A DNA stretch of 64,000 bases, from contig CM114273.1 of the NCBI GenBank assembly GCA_050084515.1, forward strand, positions 34,162,001-34,226,000, in the 5' to 3' direction. The notes below the pieces were generated by a model that saw nothing but the letters and a program-made list of their open reading frames with translations, had not been told where the DNA came from and searched no databases. The translations under genes were made by a program, and so were the position numbers. This DNA is from Blasia pusilla. Lineage: Eukaryota > Marchantiophyta > Marchantiopsida > Blasiales. Below, piece after piece: positions 46,386 through 57,780 of this stretch (its first letter is position 1; each line of letters starts with the position of its first letter).

Positions 46386-47103
46386 TCCAATGTTAGGACT
46401 ATAACAAAGTTCTCTAGGGTTAAGCGAAGTTCTTTGGGAACGTGTTGCACATTGTGTCACCATACTAAAAGAAGACCAACGATCAAGTAGCTCTTTCTTG
46501 TTGCTGATATTGCTTCTAACCTGCTTCTTTACAGATGGACCACTCCTATATTTACTGCTTTGTTCGGCCTGAGCACAACTTCCAAGTGTTTAAGATCTTG
46601 GATCCAGTGGATCCATGCTCCAATGGGTATAGCTTAGATAGTTTATACAATTACCCCCCGGGAATTTACATGCAAGACGGTACCCCCTTACTTGGAGGAA
46701 GGAAAAGTCGCCAGCCCTAATGCAAACGCTCATCGAGCTCTGCTCAAGGCTAGGTGACTTGGTGTTTGACTTAGTGGGCCTTTCAAGGGCGAGTATCAAA
46801 GGCACCTGGCATAGTGGCACGAACATTCTCTGCCTTGAGGGAAGGCAGGACCTGTTTGACCTTTGCAAAGAGGCAAAGGCAAATTACGACAGGCTAGTTG
46901 GGGCATACAACTCTCCTCTGAAGCCGAGAGCTCCGGTTCCAGACCCACCATTGGTAGTGACACCATCATCACTTCCCACGATTTTGAAAATCGGAAGGGC
47001 AAGGCCGACTATAATTCTGGAAGAGCTCTCGGACAATGACGAGTGAGTTCAAAGAACTCAAGGATCCAGCTTGACTGCAGCGTTTTGGAGTAGGGATTTA
47101 TTT

Positions 47104-48485
47104 GATGACGAGGCAAAAGAATTCATAGAATAGATCAAATGTACAGTTCCGAGCTTCCTTCGGATGTAATAAAGGACAAGATTTTTTCGAACAATGATGG
47201 TGTTTGTAAAAGTTTGTTGAATATCTTTTTTGGTCTTGTCGAATGTGATCGTCTATGTACTCCGACAGTTTATTTTGCAACTCGTCGAATTCCCACGGGT
47301 TACAACTTTTCACTTTTTGACCACTGCACCTTTTTAACCACTTCCAAGCAACATGTCGGATTCCGATAGGTTGGCTGCGTGAGTGATCGGACTCTTTCCC
47401 TATTAGTCCAACTATAGAGGCATTCTGGCGGGCTTCTTCACCTTGGCTCCTTCCCCTAGTATCGTCAAACAAGGCGTAGGCTTCTTCTCTTCTCTAAGAT
47501 GTGTTGGATTCCTACTACCTGTCAAATTGCCATGATGGTGTTTCCAAGGACGGAGCACATATTGATACTAGATGGGTGTCACCTTGCAGAGCATACAAGA
47601 TATACTGCCGAGGAAGGCGGTGGGACTCAAATCAGGTTACATGGGACCGTTATGGTGTACCTAGGGGGGGGCCAAGGCTCTCGAATTCGCCAACATTTTG
47701 ATCCCCGTCTACAATTGGCCAGAGGAGCCACTTGTATCCCAGGACATTCCTTTTGTACAAGAACCTAGGAGAGTTAGGAGTAAATTTGTAGATGACGAGG
47801 GTGAAGAAATCATAGACTAGATCAAATGTACATTTCTGAGCTTCCTTCGGATGTAATAAAGGACAAGATTTTTTCAAACGATAATGGTGTTTATAAAAGT
47901 TTGTTGAATATTCTTTTTGGACTCGTCGATTGTGTTTGTATAGCTACTCAGAATGTTTATTTTGCAACCAATCTGATTCCGACGGGTTGCAACTTTTCAC
48001 TTTTTGACCACTGCAACTTTTTAACCATTTCCAGGTAAGCCGTCGGATTCCGACAAGTTGGCTGCTTGAGTGATCGGACTCTTTCCCTGTGAGGCATTGT
48101 GGCCGGCTTCTTCACTTTTGGCTCATTCCCCTAGTATCGTCAAACAAGTAGTAGGCTTCTTTTCTTCTCTAAGACGTGATGGATTCCTACTACTTATCGG
48201 ATTGCCAACCAGTAGGATTTTTGTGGGTGCAAGGTGGAATGGAATCACTTCTCAAAATCTTTCCTTTATTATGGTGAGTTTGCTTGCAAGGGGTGCAAGC
48301 CATCTTATTCCAACGGGTTGCAAGAGTTGCAACTTGTAAAATTCCGACGGGTTGGGAGGGGTGCAGCTTCTTGGTTTCTCAGATTTAGGATCTGAATGAA
48401 GGGACATCAGTTCCTCTTTACTCTAGATAGCTAACAATCTTTTGGTTCAATTATCGTCTCCTGTGTTCAGATTTCACAAAGTTGG
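47104..48485. repeat. ~690-bp tandem duplication of the element's 3' region
   Basis: 47104-47790 and 47795-48485 share gatgacgag, a gaattcatag/aatcatag step, atcaaatgtaca, agcttccttcggatgtaat, aaaggacaagattttttc and the downstream palindromes (47280, 47345; 47968, 48035, 48290-48350). The second element copy has only one version. The coding tail WVSPCRAYKIYCRGRR (47574-47622) lies between. Confidence 0.8.
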
Positions 48486-48890
48486 TCTTTATTTGAATCT
48501 TTCATTGAGATGAGATTGCTACTTCTGGTCAAATTATTTTCCAATGGTCCTCTAACAAAAATACCCCTGGCACACCTTATTGTAGACTGAGACAGGCAAT
48601 ATGAAGAAACTTAGGCTGACATGGAGAGTGATGGAAAAATATTTGTAGTGGTCTTATGATGTATACTTGTTTTTCGCCCCTTGGAAAAAGGAGGTTTCTT
48701 TAGGCCCGAATGTGGACCACTACCTACTCTCTTCTAAAGATTTCATGAATTTGAAAGCAAACAAAAATTTCAAATATGTCAAAAAATTTTGAAGAGAGGA
48801 GGCGGATTTGGCCCTTTTTTTTTAAGAGAGACTCTCCTTTCTTTCTCTCCTCTCTTCCTCTCTCCTGCCAGAATACGAGCCCCCCTCTAC

Positions 48891-51800
48891 TGCTTTCCCG
48901 GTTGATTGATTTACAGAGAGAGAGACAGAAGAGAGAATTCTAGTGCAGCGCCATAGTAGCTTAGTTGTTTAAGGAGGCTTCTCAATGACAATCAGACGAG
49001 ATACTTAATTTTGATTTTGATCAATTCTCGCCTGAGTGCGTACTTTCGCAATTACTAACAAAATTTTATTGTAGGAATGGAGGGGACGGGAATCGGCTTC
49101 CTACTACTTCCTAGCTAGAGGTTCATGAAGCTTGCCTACTTTGATTTGCAAATCAGATCCAACAAGGTCCTAGCTGCTTGTATAAGCTTTTGTTTCAATG
49201 TGACCAATCATTCCTCATATTAGAGAAAAAGTTGCTTCTGACTTAATCAAGATATGCGGTATAGAGGCTCCTTGATGTTTAGAACAACTCATAAGTTGAT
49301 TCTTCTTTCTGATTGAGAATCCTTGGCAAGGATCATATGAGAAGAGGCAATGAATGATGGGACAATGATTCAACTGCGCGCTTCATCGTGAATTGTGTAC
49401 ACAAGAGCACACATGACCCAACGTACTGGAGGAGAATGCAAACACGTTACCAGGGGATACTAAGTCAACCTGAATTGTGTACACAAGAGCAAACCACTGT
49501 GGAGGCAGAGAGGGTAGTACCATGGCAAATTTTGGTGATGGCATTTTACCCACGGCAAATTTTGGCGATGGCAGTAGGGGAACTTAATTGGCAGAAGACG
49601 TGAATTTTGTACGCTACAACAGCCTTGCAAGAAGAATAGAGAGGTTTGATGGTGGAGTCATCGGTAAACGAGTAGATGAATATGCAAGTTCAAAGAGAGA
49701 CGTCAAAAACTTGAAGGTTAGGTGGGGCTCCATGTATGACATGGAATCAATCGCCAAGATTGGAAAGCGGGAATAACATCTAGACGATGTCTTGGCACTG
49801 GATCTTGACCTCGTACGATGGTAAGTTCTTTAATTCCTGAATCGGTGAAAATGCTGCAATGATTTCAAGAAATGGTGCAAGTTTGTGAAGAAGATACGCG
49901 ATTTCACACTGCCAAGTGGAATTGGAAGGACAAAGTCCGAACTGATCTTGAGCGCATGGAGCTTGCCGTGGGGGAGTTATGAAAGCAATGGGGATCTTGG
50001 AGACGGTTTGAAATGCAACCCGCAGAGGCTGTTCCCAATAGGATTGTGTTAGGCAAAGAGTTGTGACATGTGGTCGCGTTATCTCTCGTGCAGTCATACA
50101 AGGGTTGTAATCCCAAGTGCTTTTTGGATCCCAAGAGAGGATGGGGCCCCCAAGGGATCGGTATAAACTCTACTCGTGGCAATAGGAGGACCAGAGCTCT
50201 AGAGCTCCTATTGCCACAAATGCATGTACCATGGTTCAAGTTGCACGTCAAGCATTACTTCCTAAAGTGGAAAATCAACTATATTCAAAATGGGAACTTC
50301 CCAAAAATAGTAAATTTTTCAATTCCAATTCCACGCATAGCAGCTCCATCGTTGCTCTCCTGCCCTTTCCACATCGGAAGCTGACTAAGGACATCAATAG
50401 AGTATCAAGAAGTGATGGTTAGGTGTAGGGCGTAAGAAGTATGAGAGGGAGAGCAACACCTATTGAGAGAAAAATTTTAGGTCTTGCAATTATGGTAGAA
50501 TGAATGTCACGCAAGGCGGCTAGGGTTAGGGCTAGCAAGAGATATACCATAGGTATAGTAGGTATAGGAGTGCACATGGGTTAGACTTACATGTATGGTA
50601 TGAGCCATATGTTTTTCCAACTAGAGCCACATGGACGAAACAAATTTAGTTGCATTGACGTGCATCAATGGGTCTATGTAAACAAACAACAAATTAGAGG
50701 TTGTTGGTTTGGTGGACAAGGTTTAGCAAGGCAAGGTTGCATAGGACCTTCTTCCTAGATTGTACCCATGAAGACATGTTGTGTACATTGCAACGAAGAG
50801 AGAAGGAACAAGCTAGTTCAAGCAGGCCTTAGCGGATGTAGAGTCGGGCTTGGTTGGTGGAAAGCTAAGTGAGGAGAGTGAGAGATACTCACTAGTATAA
50901 GGCCTTATGCTATGATGGAGCTAGGTAGTAGAGATTAGAGATGGAGTTACTCAGTTTTTGGAGTTGAGTAACAGAAATAGGATTTGATGCAAATAGGGTT
51001 AGGTCAGGTCTGGAACCATGAGCTAAGATGAAGTTGGATTAGTTGAGAGTAAAGATGGGCATAGATAGCCACGTGACAAACAACGAAGAGCTTAGACGGA
51101 GCACAGAGGTAGCCTTGCATAGGAAGGAGATCTTATAGAAAGTTGAAAGTCAAAGGTAGCATCGTACATGTGTATAAGTACGACTTGCGTAGGAGGCCAA
51201 AGAGCCACGAGAGGTTGTTATGCCCATCGAGATGTGGGTGAGAAAGAATGAGGAGTCATGAGTATTTGTGCAAAAGGACGTGCACTAATAGAGCAACAAC
51301 CATGTTTGGCCGATGTGAGACTAAAAGGAACCGAGTAGGCCAAGACAGATGGCGTAGAGACAAGTTCAACATGGTAGGTTTGAGCTTAGATGTGATAGCC
51401 ACACACCGCCATGGCCAAATAGACAAGGTTAGGAGCGGGAGAATATAGTTAGGGGGCTCACCAGATAGAGTCAGACATGGTTGAGCACTTAACAAGGTAG
51501 GCCGGACCGACATAGTTGCAAGGGTCAGACATAGTAGGAGAGAAATTCCCAATTTGGAACTTTTGATCAAGGGTCATGATCTTTTCAACCCAGCATGAAT
51601 TTTCGACCAAGTTTCAATTCACTAGCATTGTGCCAAGACGGATGATTTGCACTGATTGTGCTAGAGTTGGTGACACTTACATTGATGCATATGGGTAGTC
51701 TGCATTTGTTCACGAGAGGTTTGATGTGTTTTTTAAGGAGATTGGTGTGTTGTGGAGGGTGCCATACCACATGGAGAATCATTCTTGATAGTGTAGTATA

Positions 51801-52583
51801 GTGATGGTGCGCGTGTTTAGGTTATCCATTGGAGTCCTTTTCTCGTACTTGTCTCTTATCATTGAGGTTGTTGGGCATTGGGATTAGGTTGCATTCGCTC
51901 AGTGCAATTATGGTTTCAATTGTAGATTCCTTTCATTTGTAGTGTGTTGATAGGTATAGGATAGTTTCCTAAGTAGGGATTTCACATATGACCCAAGGTT
52001 TTGTTAGCTTACTAGGTAAACTATTAAAAGTGGCTCAAAATGAGTCTGAATGTTTGAGTGTGCGTGAATCAGAGTTTGCCATCATGAGATAATTACCATT
52101 AGCATAGGTCAGTTAGTTAAGAGTGTCGGAGACTCTTAATAAGTGAGAGTGCTTGAGCTTGTGAAGCAAGATTGTCGTCAAAATATTCTTCAAGGGTTTG
52201 AAAGAATTAAAGTAGTTTGAGTAGTGGTATTGGACTTGCCCAAAGTGGAGTGAGGTATTAAGGGGTTTGGAGTGAGGAATTATCCCAACTCCTATCGATG
52301 GAAAAATTGTTATATATCATTGGACAATGGATCTAGTAAGGAGATCGTAGACAAAGATGATGTTATGTCGGGAGAGACAGATAATGTGAGCCATAGAGGT
52401 ATATGCTATTTCTCATGTGGGATAAAAACTATCAGCCTAGATAGTTTCATCCAAGACTTCCACATGTGGAGAAATTTCTAAGAGATACCAGCCCATACAT
52501 GGTCCATCCCTTTCATGACATGAGAGGTTATGTTCCAGCATTTTGAGGGACCTCCTATGGATAGTTATGTCCCATATGGGCTT
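48891..52583. other. Stretch without a supported gene
   Basis: Open frames at 49388-49776, 49780-50251 (minus) and 51248-51570 have no recognisable domain. Short direct repeats occur at 49388-49411 and 49470-49493 (gaattgtgtacacaagagca), and a hairpin at 50176-50217. Confidence 0.5.
50176..50217. repeat. Hairpin with 13-bp perfect arms
   Basis: GTGGCAATAGGAG (50176-50188) and its reverse complement (50205-50217) flank a 16-nt loop which itself contains AGAGCTCT. No coding gene adjoins it. Confidence 0.8.
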
Positions 52584-53142
52584 GGTTATGTTCCAGTATT
52601 TGGAGGAACCTCCTATAGAGATTGATGCCTTGAGTGTGTATTGGATACGTGTCCACTAGTAGTCCTGAGGTAAATGATGGGGTAGTGAGAGTAACTAGGC
52701 TCATCCCATTCGCCCAAGGATAAGGTGGAGATGATGGGATTGATGGGGGTGAAGTGGTGAAGACCTCTAGTGGTAGAGGGCTACCTACTTTTAGTCCTAT
52801 AGTGGAGTTCTTTTGAGATTTGAGGAGGAATTATCTCGACTCCCATCTTCGCTAGAACTCTTATAGACTCTTCAACTTGTTAGTCCACATGCCCTCGTAG
52901 TTCCTCCTCAACTATCAAAAGAACTACACTATACTAAAAGTAGGTAGCCCTCTACCACTAGAGGTCTCCACCACTTCACCCCCATCATCTCCACCTTATC
53001 CTTGGGTGAATGGTATGAGCCTAGTTGCTCTCACTATCCCATCATTTACCTCACGACCACTAGTGGACACATACCCTAGAGCCCAATACATGCTTGAGGC
53101 ATTAATCTTTACAGGAGATCCCTCCAAATGCTAGAACATAAT
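52584..53142. repeat. Large foldback, arms about 245 bp
   Basis: The left arm (52584-52829) and the right arm (52901-53142) are inverted copies with scattered differences, separated by 71 bp. Landmarks are: ggttatgttccagtatttgg against ccaaatgctagaacataatc; gtgtccactagt against actagtggacac; gacctctagtggtagagggc against gccctctaccactagaggtc. Part of the left flank (52524-52580) is a further partial repeat of the arm end. Transcription would give a long, nearly perfect hairpin RNA. It could be a foldback element or an inverted duplication. Confidence 0.9.
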
Positions 53143-54841
53143 CTTATGCTAGGAACGTTAGTTATGATGAACCTTAGCGGAGATTGGCAAGGATGAGTCT
53201 AAAGGAGGAATTTTGTGGCTAATCTTTGCTTGTGACAAAATGATTGAGGCATAGGAAGTTAAGTGTAGGAGCAAGGTTATGGATGAATAGCTATGGGGAG
53301 AAATTTTGGATGTGATGTTGCTTCATACAACAAAGCCCACATTTAAGATATTCTTTGAGTTGTTTGAGCGAAATGACTCAAGTGTGGAGCATGTTGTGAC
53401 CACAGGATTCCCACAAGATGCAACGGGTCCATGGGTATCAATAGCCCCACAAGGGCTCCAACATGCATGCACAAGTGTCATGAGAGCAAGTCAATAAGCC
53501 CATAGAGTAGAGCAGATATTATGAGAACATAAGGAAACAATCTATATCAACCTATGTTGTTTAGTAAGGACTAGGTTTGGTTTGTTGGAGATATGGTGGA
53601 CCGTGGATCCGATAGGTAGAGAAATTGCAAACAATATGGTGAGATGTAGAGAACACCTTACATTACAATAAGAAATTACTAGTTTTATGGACTCATATGA
53701 GTCATATATCACCAACCATGACTTCAAATAACTAGTTATTCCTAGAGACACAAAAGCCAAGTCATATCTTCCAAATGATTGGGATTACTAGGACGATTTG
53801 ATAACAAGGCACAAAAAGGTGAGTCATATAATCATAACTTCCACATCATATAGATGATGTGACAAGTGATTCGATGATATGAACTAAATGATGAAATATT
53901 TCTGCCCAAAATTGGTCAGCGGGACCAAATCTTGGTCAAGCGGACCAATTTTTGCGGTCCCTCAATCCACATCCAAGGCCCACACTGAGTCCGCCCAAGG
54001 CCAGGCTACATGCCACGCAATGGGTACGGGCTCTGGGTACCCAAGCCTGCAAGGACATATGCATGTTCCTCCGTAGGACAGACATAAGTCCGCGGACACG
54101 TCCGTGTGCTACCTTGTCTATATGCCCCATCCTCTATCCGTTTGTCCATCCCTAGAGTCGCTATCCGCATCCATATATTGCACCCTCCATCCATGTCCCT
54201 CTCACCTTCCCTCAACTCCATCCTCATCCCATCTTTCCATCCTTTTTTAAAGTGGCATCAACTCGATCTATACATGCATCGTGTTCTCCATCCGTCCATC
54301 AACTCTATCTTCATCAGCAATCCATCCATCTATCCATCAACGATAACTCCATCCATCCATCCATAAACTTTGCCCAACCACGCTCCATCCACTAACCCCA
54401 TCCATCCATCCATCAACTCTAGTCTTCATCTCAGTCTACCAAAACAAGTGTTGGATAAAATTGGAACCTACACCAACACAACGGAGTTTCCTACTTCTCA
54501 CCTCTATATTATTGCATATAAAAAATAAAAATAAAAATACATATATAATAGCATTTTAGTTTTTTTGCATATGTCTACTTTGTAAAATGTATATTTGTAT
54601 TTTTTTATTAAAAGTAATTCTTACATTTAAAAATTTTATTTTCAAGTCTTCCAAGATCTAAAGTTACAAATCTACAATAATAAATAGTTGAAATAATTTA
54701 AAAAAATATTTGAGACTATGCTTTAAATTAATATGAGAGAATATAGGATAATGCCTAAATCATTCACATTATCCAATAGGATTTCTACTAGATCTTATAA
54801 ATTAAGTTGAAAAATCATTCAGTAGTTACTTTCGTGTGAAT
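53143..54841. other. Stretch without a supported gene, with repeats
   Basis: It holds a GC-richer segment at 53905-54115 related to 5480-5640 (gaccaaatcttggtc, ggaccaatttttgcggtcc) and to the MITE words (ggacagacataagtccgcggacacgtcc at 54077-54104). A CCAT-rich simple repeat follows at 54125-54425, then AT-rich DNA. No gene seen. Confidence 0.6.
54125..54425. repeat. ATCC/CCAT-rich degenerate microsatellite
   Basis: Runs of ccatccatccat and catcaactc interrupt one another over 300 bp. The open frame across it is rich in Ser, Ile, His and Pro and is not a gene. Confidence 0.85.
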
Positions 54842-55391
54842 AGACATTGCTACCAATGTACATCAATTGTCATACAACCAAGTTTAAGATCCATCCAACT
54901 ATGAATTAAGGCATATCTACATATGAACCAAAAGACAACCCCAATATAAAAAAAAGGGGTTGATGGAATCTACAAGCAGCTTTGCTTCATCTAAACATCC
55001 ATTCAATGATACACATTACGGTAATAGTAAGAGATAAAAATAGAGTGCAATGAACTCTCAATGTGGGTGATCTCCTATCAATCTAAGCCCACTCCTTAAG
55101 AAAGAATCTAGACTCATTATAAACTATAAGCTACACTGTATTATGGATCCCAATATGGGTTTGATCCAAAGAAGACAATACTTAATGAGCTCCATCTGAG
55201 GTATATTCCCCTAGATACCTCCATTGGTGACTTATACACATAGATAACCTCATCCTAGAAAATCACCAACAACTTGTAGTAAATAAGACATTAACTACCT
55301 AATAACTACACACATGGTCCTCTCATAAGATCAACTAATACTCAAGTTTTAGCTAACCCTTCACCCAATAGACCCAAGTGGCTCCACAAAA
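54842..55391 (+). repeat. Dispersed 545-bp repeat, copy 2
   Basis: It begins aatagacattgct and ends agacccaagtggctccacaa, matching 17581-18123 in the same orientation over the whole length with many substitutions and small indels. Confidence 0.75.
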
Positions 55392-56864
55392 ATAATGTGT
55401 CATGGGCCTTCTCTCTTGAACGTCAATATCATGTAGTGTGGAAGCTTGCATTTAGTAGGACGCGCTCATACTACTTATCTCCATCCAAACACACCAAATT
55501 AGTCTTGATTTGAGTCCATCACCCTTACATTTCCTCGAGTTAGGAACTTATGGTATCCATCAAGAACTTGAAGCTCAACAATTCCTAATCCCTCACTTCC
55601 CAACATAGACGAGTCTTCCTAAACTTGGGAAATAATTCCTAGTAAGTCTAGACACCTAAAATGACGCTCGCGCGCATGGCGGTTCTAATTTCCAAATAAA
55701 TCTTAAATGATTTTTTAACCGAAATCCAAGATATGAGTCACAAGTCAAAGTCCAAGTTTAAAAACCATATTTTGATCCCTTGAACTTGGGTTTGTGTCCA
55801 CATCCCGAAGCCAACCTCTTGATCTATTTTTTGCTCTTGGTTTGCTATGTAGCTCCTCAAGTAGAGTTGAGATTCCAAGAACCCTTAGAGACCCTTCCCC
55901 TTATATATTTCAAGAGATCTACACCCCTCTCCACCTTTGGGAAAGTCCTCTTGGGCGGCTCCTTTTGGCCCTCAACCGTACTACCAATTTGATAGTTTAG
56001 GAGTAGTTTCTCGGTCTTTGTCAATGAATTTGGCTAAATCTTTGATGTCTTGGAATTTTCTTTGCAAAATATTTCTAACACCTCCCTATTCATCCCAAAT
56101 GCACCTTAGGTCCGGTTGTTATGAAGCTAATACCACAAAACTCCCAAACGCTGGTCAAGTTTCAAGTCCCCTTGGCACCCAACTCTCATGGGACTTGAGC
56201 GCTTCTCCTATCTTGCTTCATATTTTGTCTTGATTTACTAGGTCATGACCATCATCACTTGGAATGGCTAACCTTGCTTGCATCCCACATCTTGTGTTTT
56301 ATTCAAGAGAATTCTTTGGTATGCATTCATCCTAGTGCAAGCCTACTAGAGTTCTAATGTTCCGCATAGGCGCACGTTTAGGTACGAGGGTCGCGACACT
56401 CGACCCTCGACCCTCGTTAGAGGTTGATGCCCTTATCAACGCAAATCTTTTAATATCAAGTCTTATAGGAAGCCAACCCCTTGACATCAAATTACGTTCT
56501 AATAGCTAAGCCGCAATTCCTCCTTTGGCTTAAGTTTTAGGTTGTTGCATGCACCACTTAGAAAAGCTTAGCTTCTCCTCTATGTCGTGCGCATACATAT
56601 CGCTACACAACATACATCGCTGGTCACATCTACACCACATAACACCGATCTTCTCCACACATGGGTAGATCCACATATGTACAAAAATTAACTCATACAT
56701 ATATATAGAGATCACACAAGCGCCCTCCTAGTTGCCAATTGGATCTCCTAAATCCAGTTAGAAAATATCACATCTCTCTAACACTACCTACTACCCTATA
56801 CAAATCTCGGACATATCCATCATTCCATGGGAACTATATCAAGAGGGAGGTTAACCCGTTGGGG
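55392..56864. other. Stretch without a supported gene
   Basis: Open frames at 55780-56233 have no recognisable domain. The partner of the 8508-8640 repeat lies at 56583-56720. Confidence 0.5.
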
Positions 56865-56924
56865 ACTGTTACGGGATCCAAAGGTATCTAACCTTGCTTT
56901 CCCTTTTGCATCTCGCGTCAATTT

Positions 56925-56967
56925 CTCTTATTCAATTAACCGTGCAAACCGGTTAATTGAATAAGAG
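56925..56967. repeat. Perfect hairpin, 18-bp arms, 7-nt loop
   Basis: CTCTTATTCAATTAACCG (56925-56942) is followed after TGCAAAC by its exact reverse complement (56950-56967), then by TTAACCGTGAG, a partial third copy. It sits at the start of element copy 2 and has no counterpart in copy 1. Confidence 0.92.
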
Positions 56968-57099
56968 TTAACCGTGAGTGCAATTTTTCCGTATGTTGGG
57001 AAGTGTCCAACTCTAGGTAGACCTTGTAACCCGTGGGAGGGCAACGGGTTGCCTCGGAACTATGCTTTGTCGCATTGTTACCCAAGGGAGAGAAAAGCG

Positions 57100-57590
57100 T
57101 GCAACTTGTCGGTATCTGACGGGTTTCCCGGGTACCTCTCCTTGTAACCCCAAGATGAGGGAAGCTTGCAACCCGTTGACCTCCAACGGGTTGCGCGGGT
57201 ACCTCGCCTTGGAATGCCAACATGAAGGAAGCGTGCAACCCGTCGGCCTCTGACGGGTTGCGTGGGTACCTCGCCTTGTTATCCGAAGACGAGGGAAGCG
57301 TGCAACCCCTCGCTCTCCGATGGGTTGCGCGGGTACCTCGCATTGTTACCCCAAGAAGGGGGAGGCGTGCAACTCCCCGGTCTTCGACGGGTACCTCGCA
57401 TTGTTACCCCAAGACGGGGGAGGCGTGCAACCTTTCGGTCTTCGACGGGTTGCCAAGGTAGCTCGGCTTGTTACTCAAGGAGGACAGATGCGTGCAACCC
57501 ATGGGTCTTGGACAAGTTTCCTGGGCAACTCGCCCTGCATCCCCAAGACGCGAGAAGTGTGCAACCCGTCGGAGACTGTCGGGTTGGCCG
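57100..57590. repeat. Promoter array of palindromes, copy 2, eight units
   Basis: Units begin gcgtgcaac (or close) near 57100, 57166, 57232, 57299, 57366, 57419, 57491 and 57557, about 66 bp apart apart from one shortened unit. Spacers match copy 1 (gggtacctcgc). The array ends about 90 bp before the TATA box at 57679-57686, as in copy 1, but has more units. Confidence 0.9.
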
Positions 57591-57678
57591 GGTTCTCACA
57601 TCCAAAGTTCCATAACGGCCGACACGTCGCCATCGGTACAACAATGCGACCCAACGATCAGCTCAACGGCTCAAAAAG

Positions 57679-57686
57679 TATAAATA
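57679..57686 (+). promoter_or_regulatory. TATA box of ParB-methyltransferase copy 2
   Basis: TATAAATA in the context aacggctcaaaaagtataaatagcc, conserved with 41873-41880 of copy 1. Confidence 0.8.
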
Positions 57687-57780
57687 GCCAAGGTTTCGCT
57701 CATTTCCATTTTTCATCTCGCGATTTCATGTGCTCTTCCATGCAACAGCTGACCAGATACCAAGGGGAGTGAGGAGGGTG

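Larger units (their letters stand above)
42138..47046 (+). pseudogene. ParB-like domain fused to N4/N6-type DNA methyltransferase, copy 1
   Basis: Exon 1 (ATG 42138) encodes a charged coiled-coil-like start (RQQEIEEREREAEMHRQEL). Exon 2 encodes the ParB-like part with NLYFFI-x-DGNHRFMAWTQF (43165-43225) and ends at a GTAAGT donor at 43340. Exon 3 begins near 43994. From 44377 to 46023 one frame runs through four stops (44773, 45127, 45376, 45703). It contains VDLLVADLPSG (45736-45768), then DWNVPLTYDQIAL and RGCFLVLT: motif IV of beta-class amino-methyltransferases, with DLP in place of DPP. A GTAAGG donor follows at about 46025, and exon 4 starts after the acceptor at 46534. It holds MQTLIELCSRLGDLVFDLVGL (46720-46780, the motif X to motif I region), ending SDNDE at 47046. 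Such enzymes methylate adenine N6 or cytosine N4. ParB plus DLPYG-type methylase is familiar from phages. Stops and a frameshift near 46705 inactivate it. Confidence 0.8.
26767..48890. mobile_element. Composite DNA transposon: SWIM transposase plus ParB-methyltransferase
   Basis: Two divergent genes, a SWIM-domain DDE transposase (minus, 40878 to 27186) and a ParB-like/DNA methyltransferase gene (plus, 42138-47046), lie between related purine-rich ends. The left end is GGCTGAGG, then AAGAGGAGAGAAAGAGAGG near 26767-26800. The right end is the inverted version: pyrimidine tract 48832-48868, then GCC and GAGCCCC up to about 48890. The second copy of the right half stops at the equivalent point (61372), which supports the right boundary. 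Both halves carry the same palindrome family. No target duplication was found. About 9.7 kb is a nested Gypsy element. The claim that both genes travel as one unit is inference. Confidence 0.5.
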
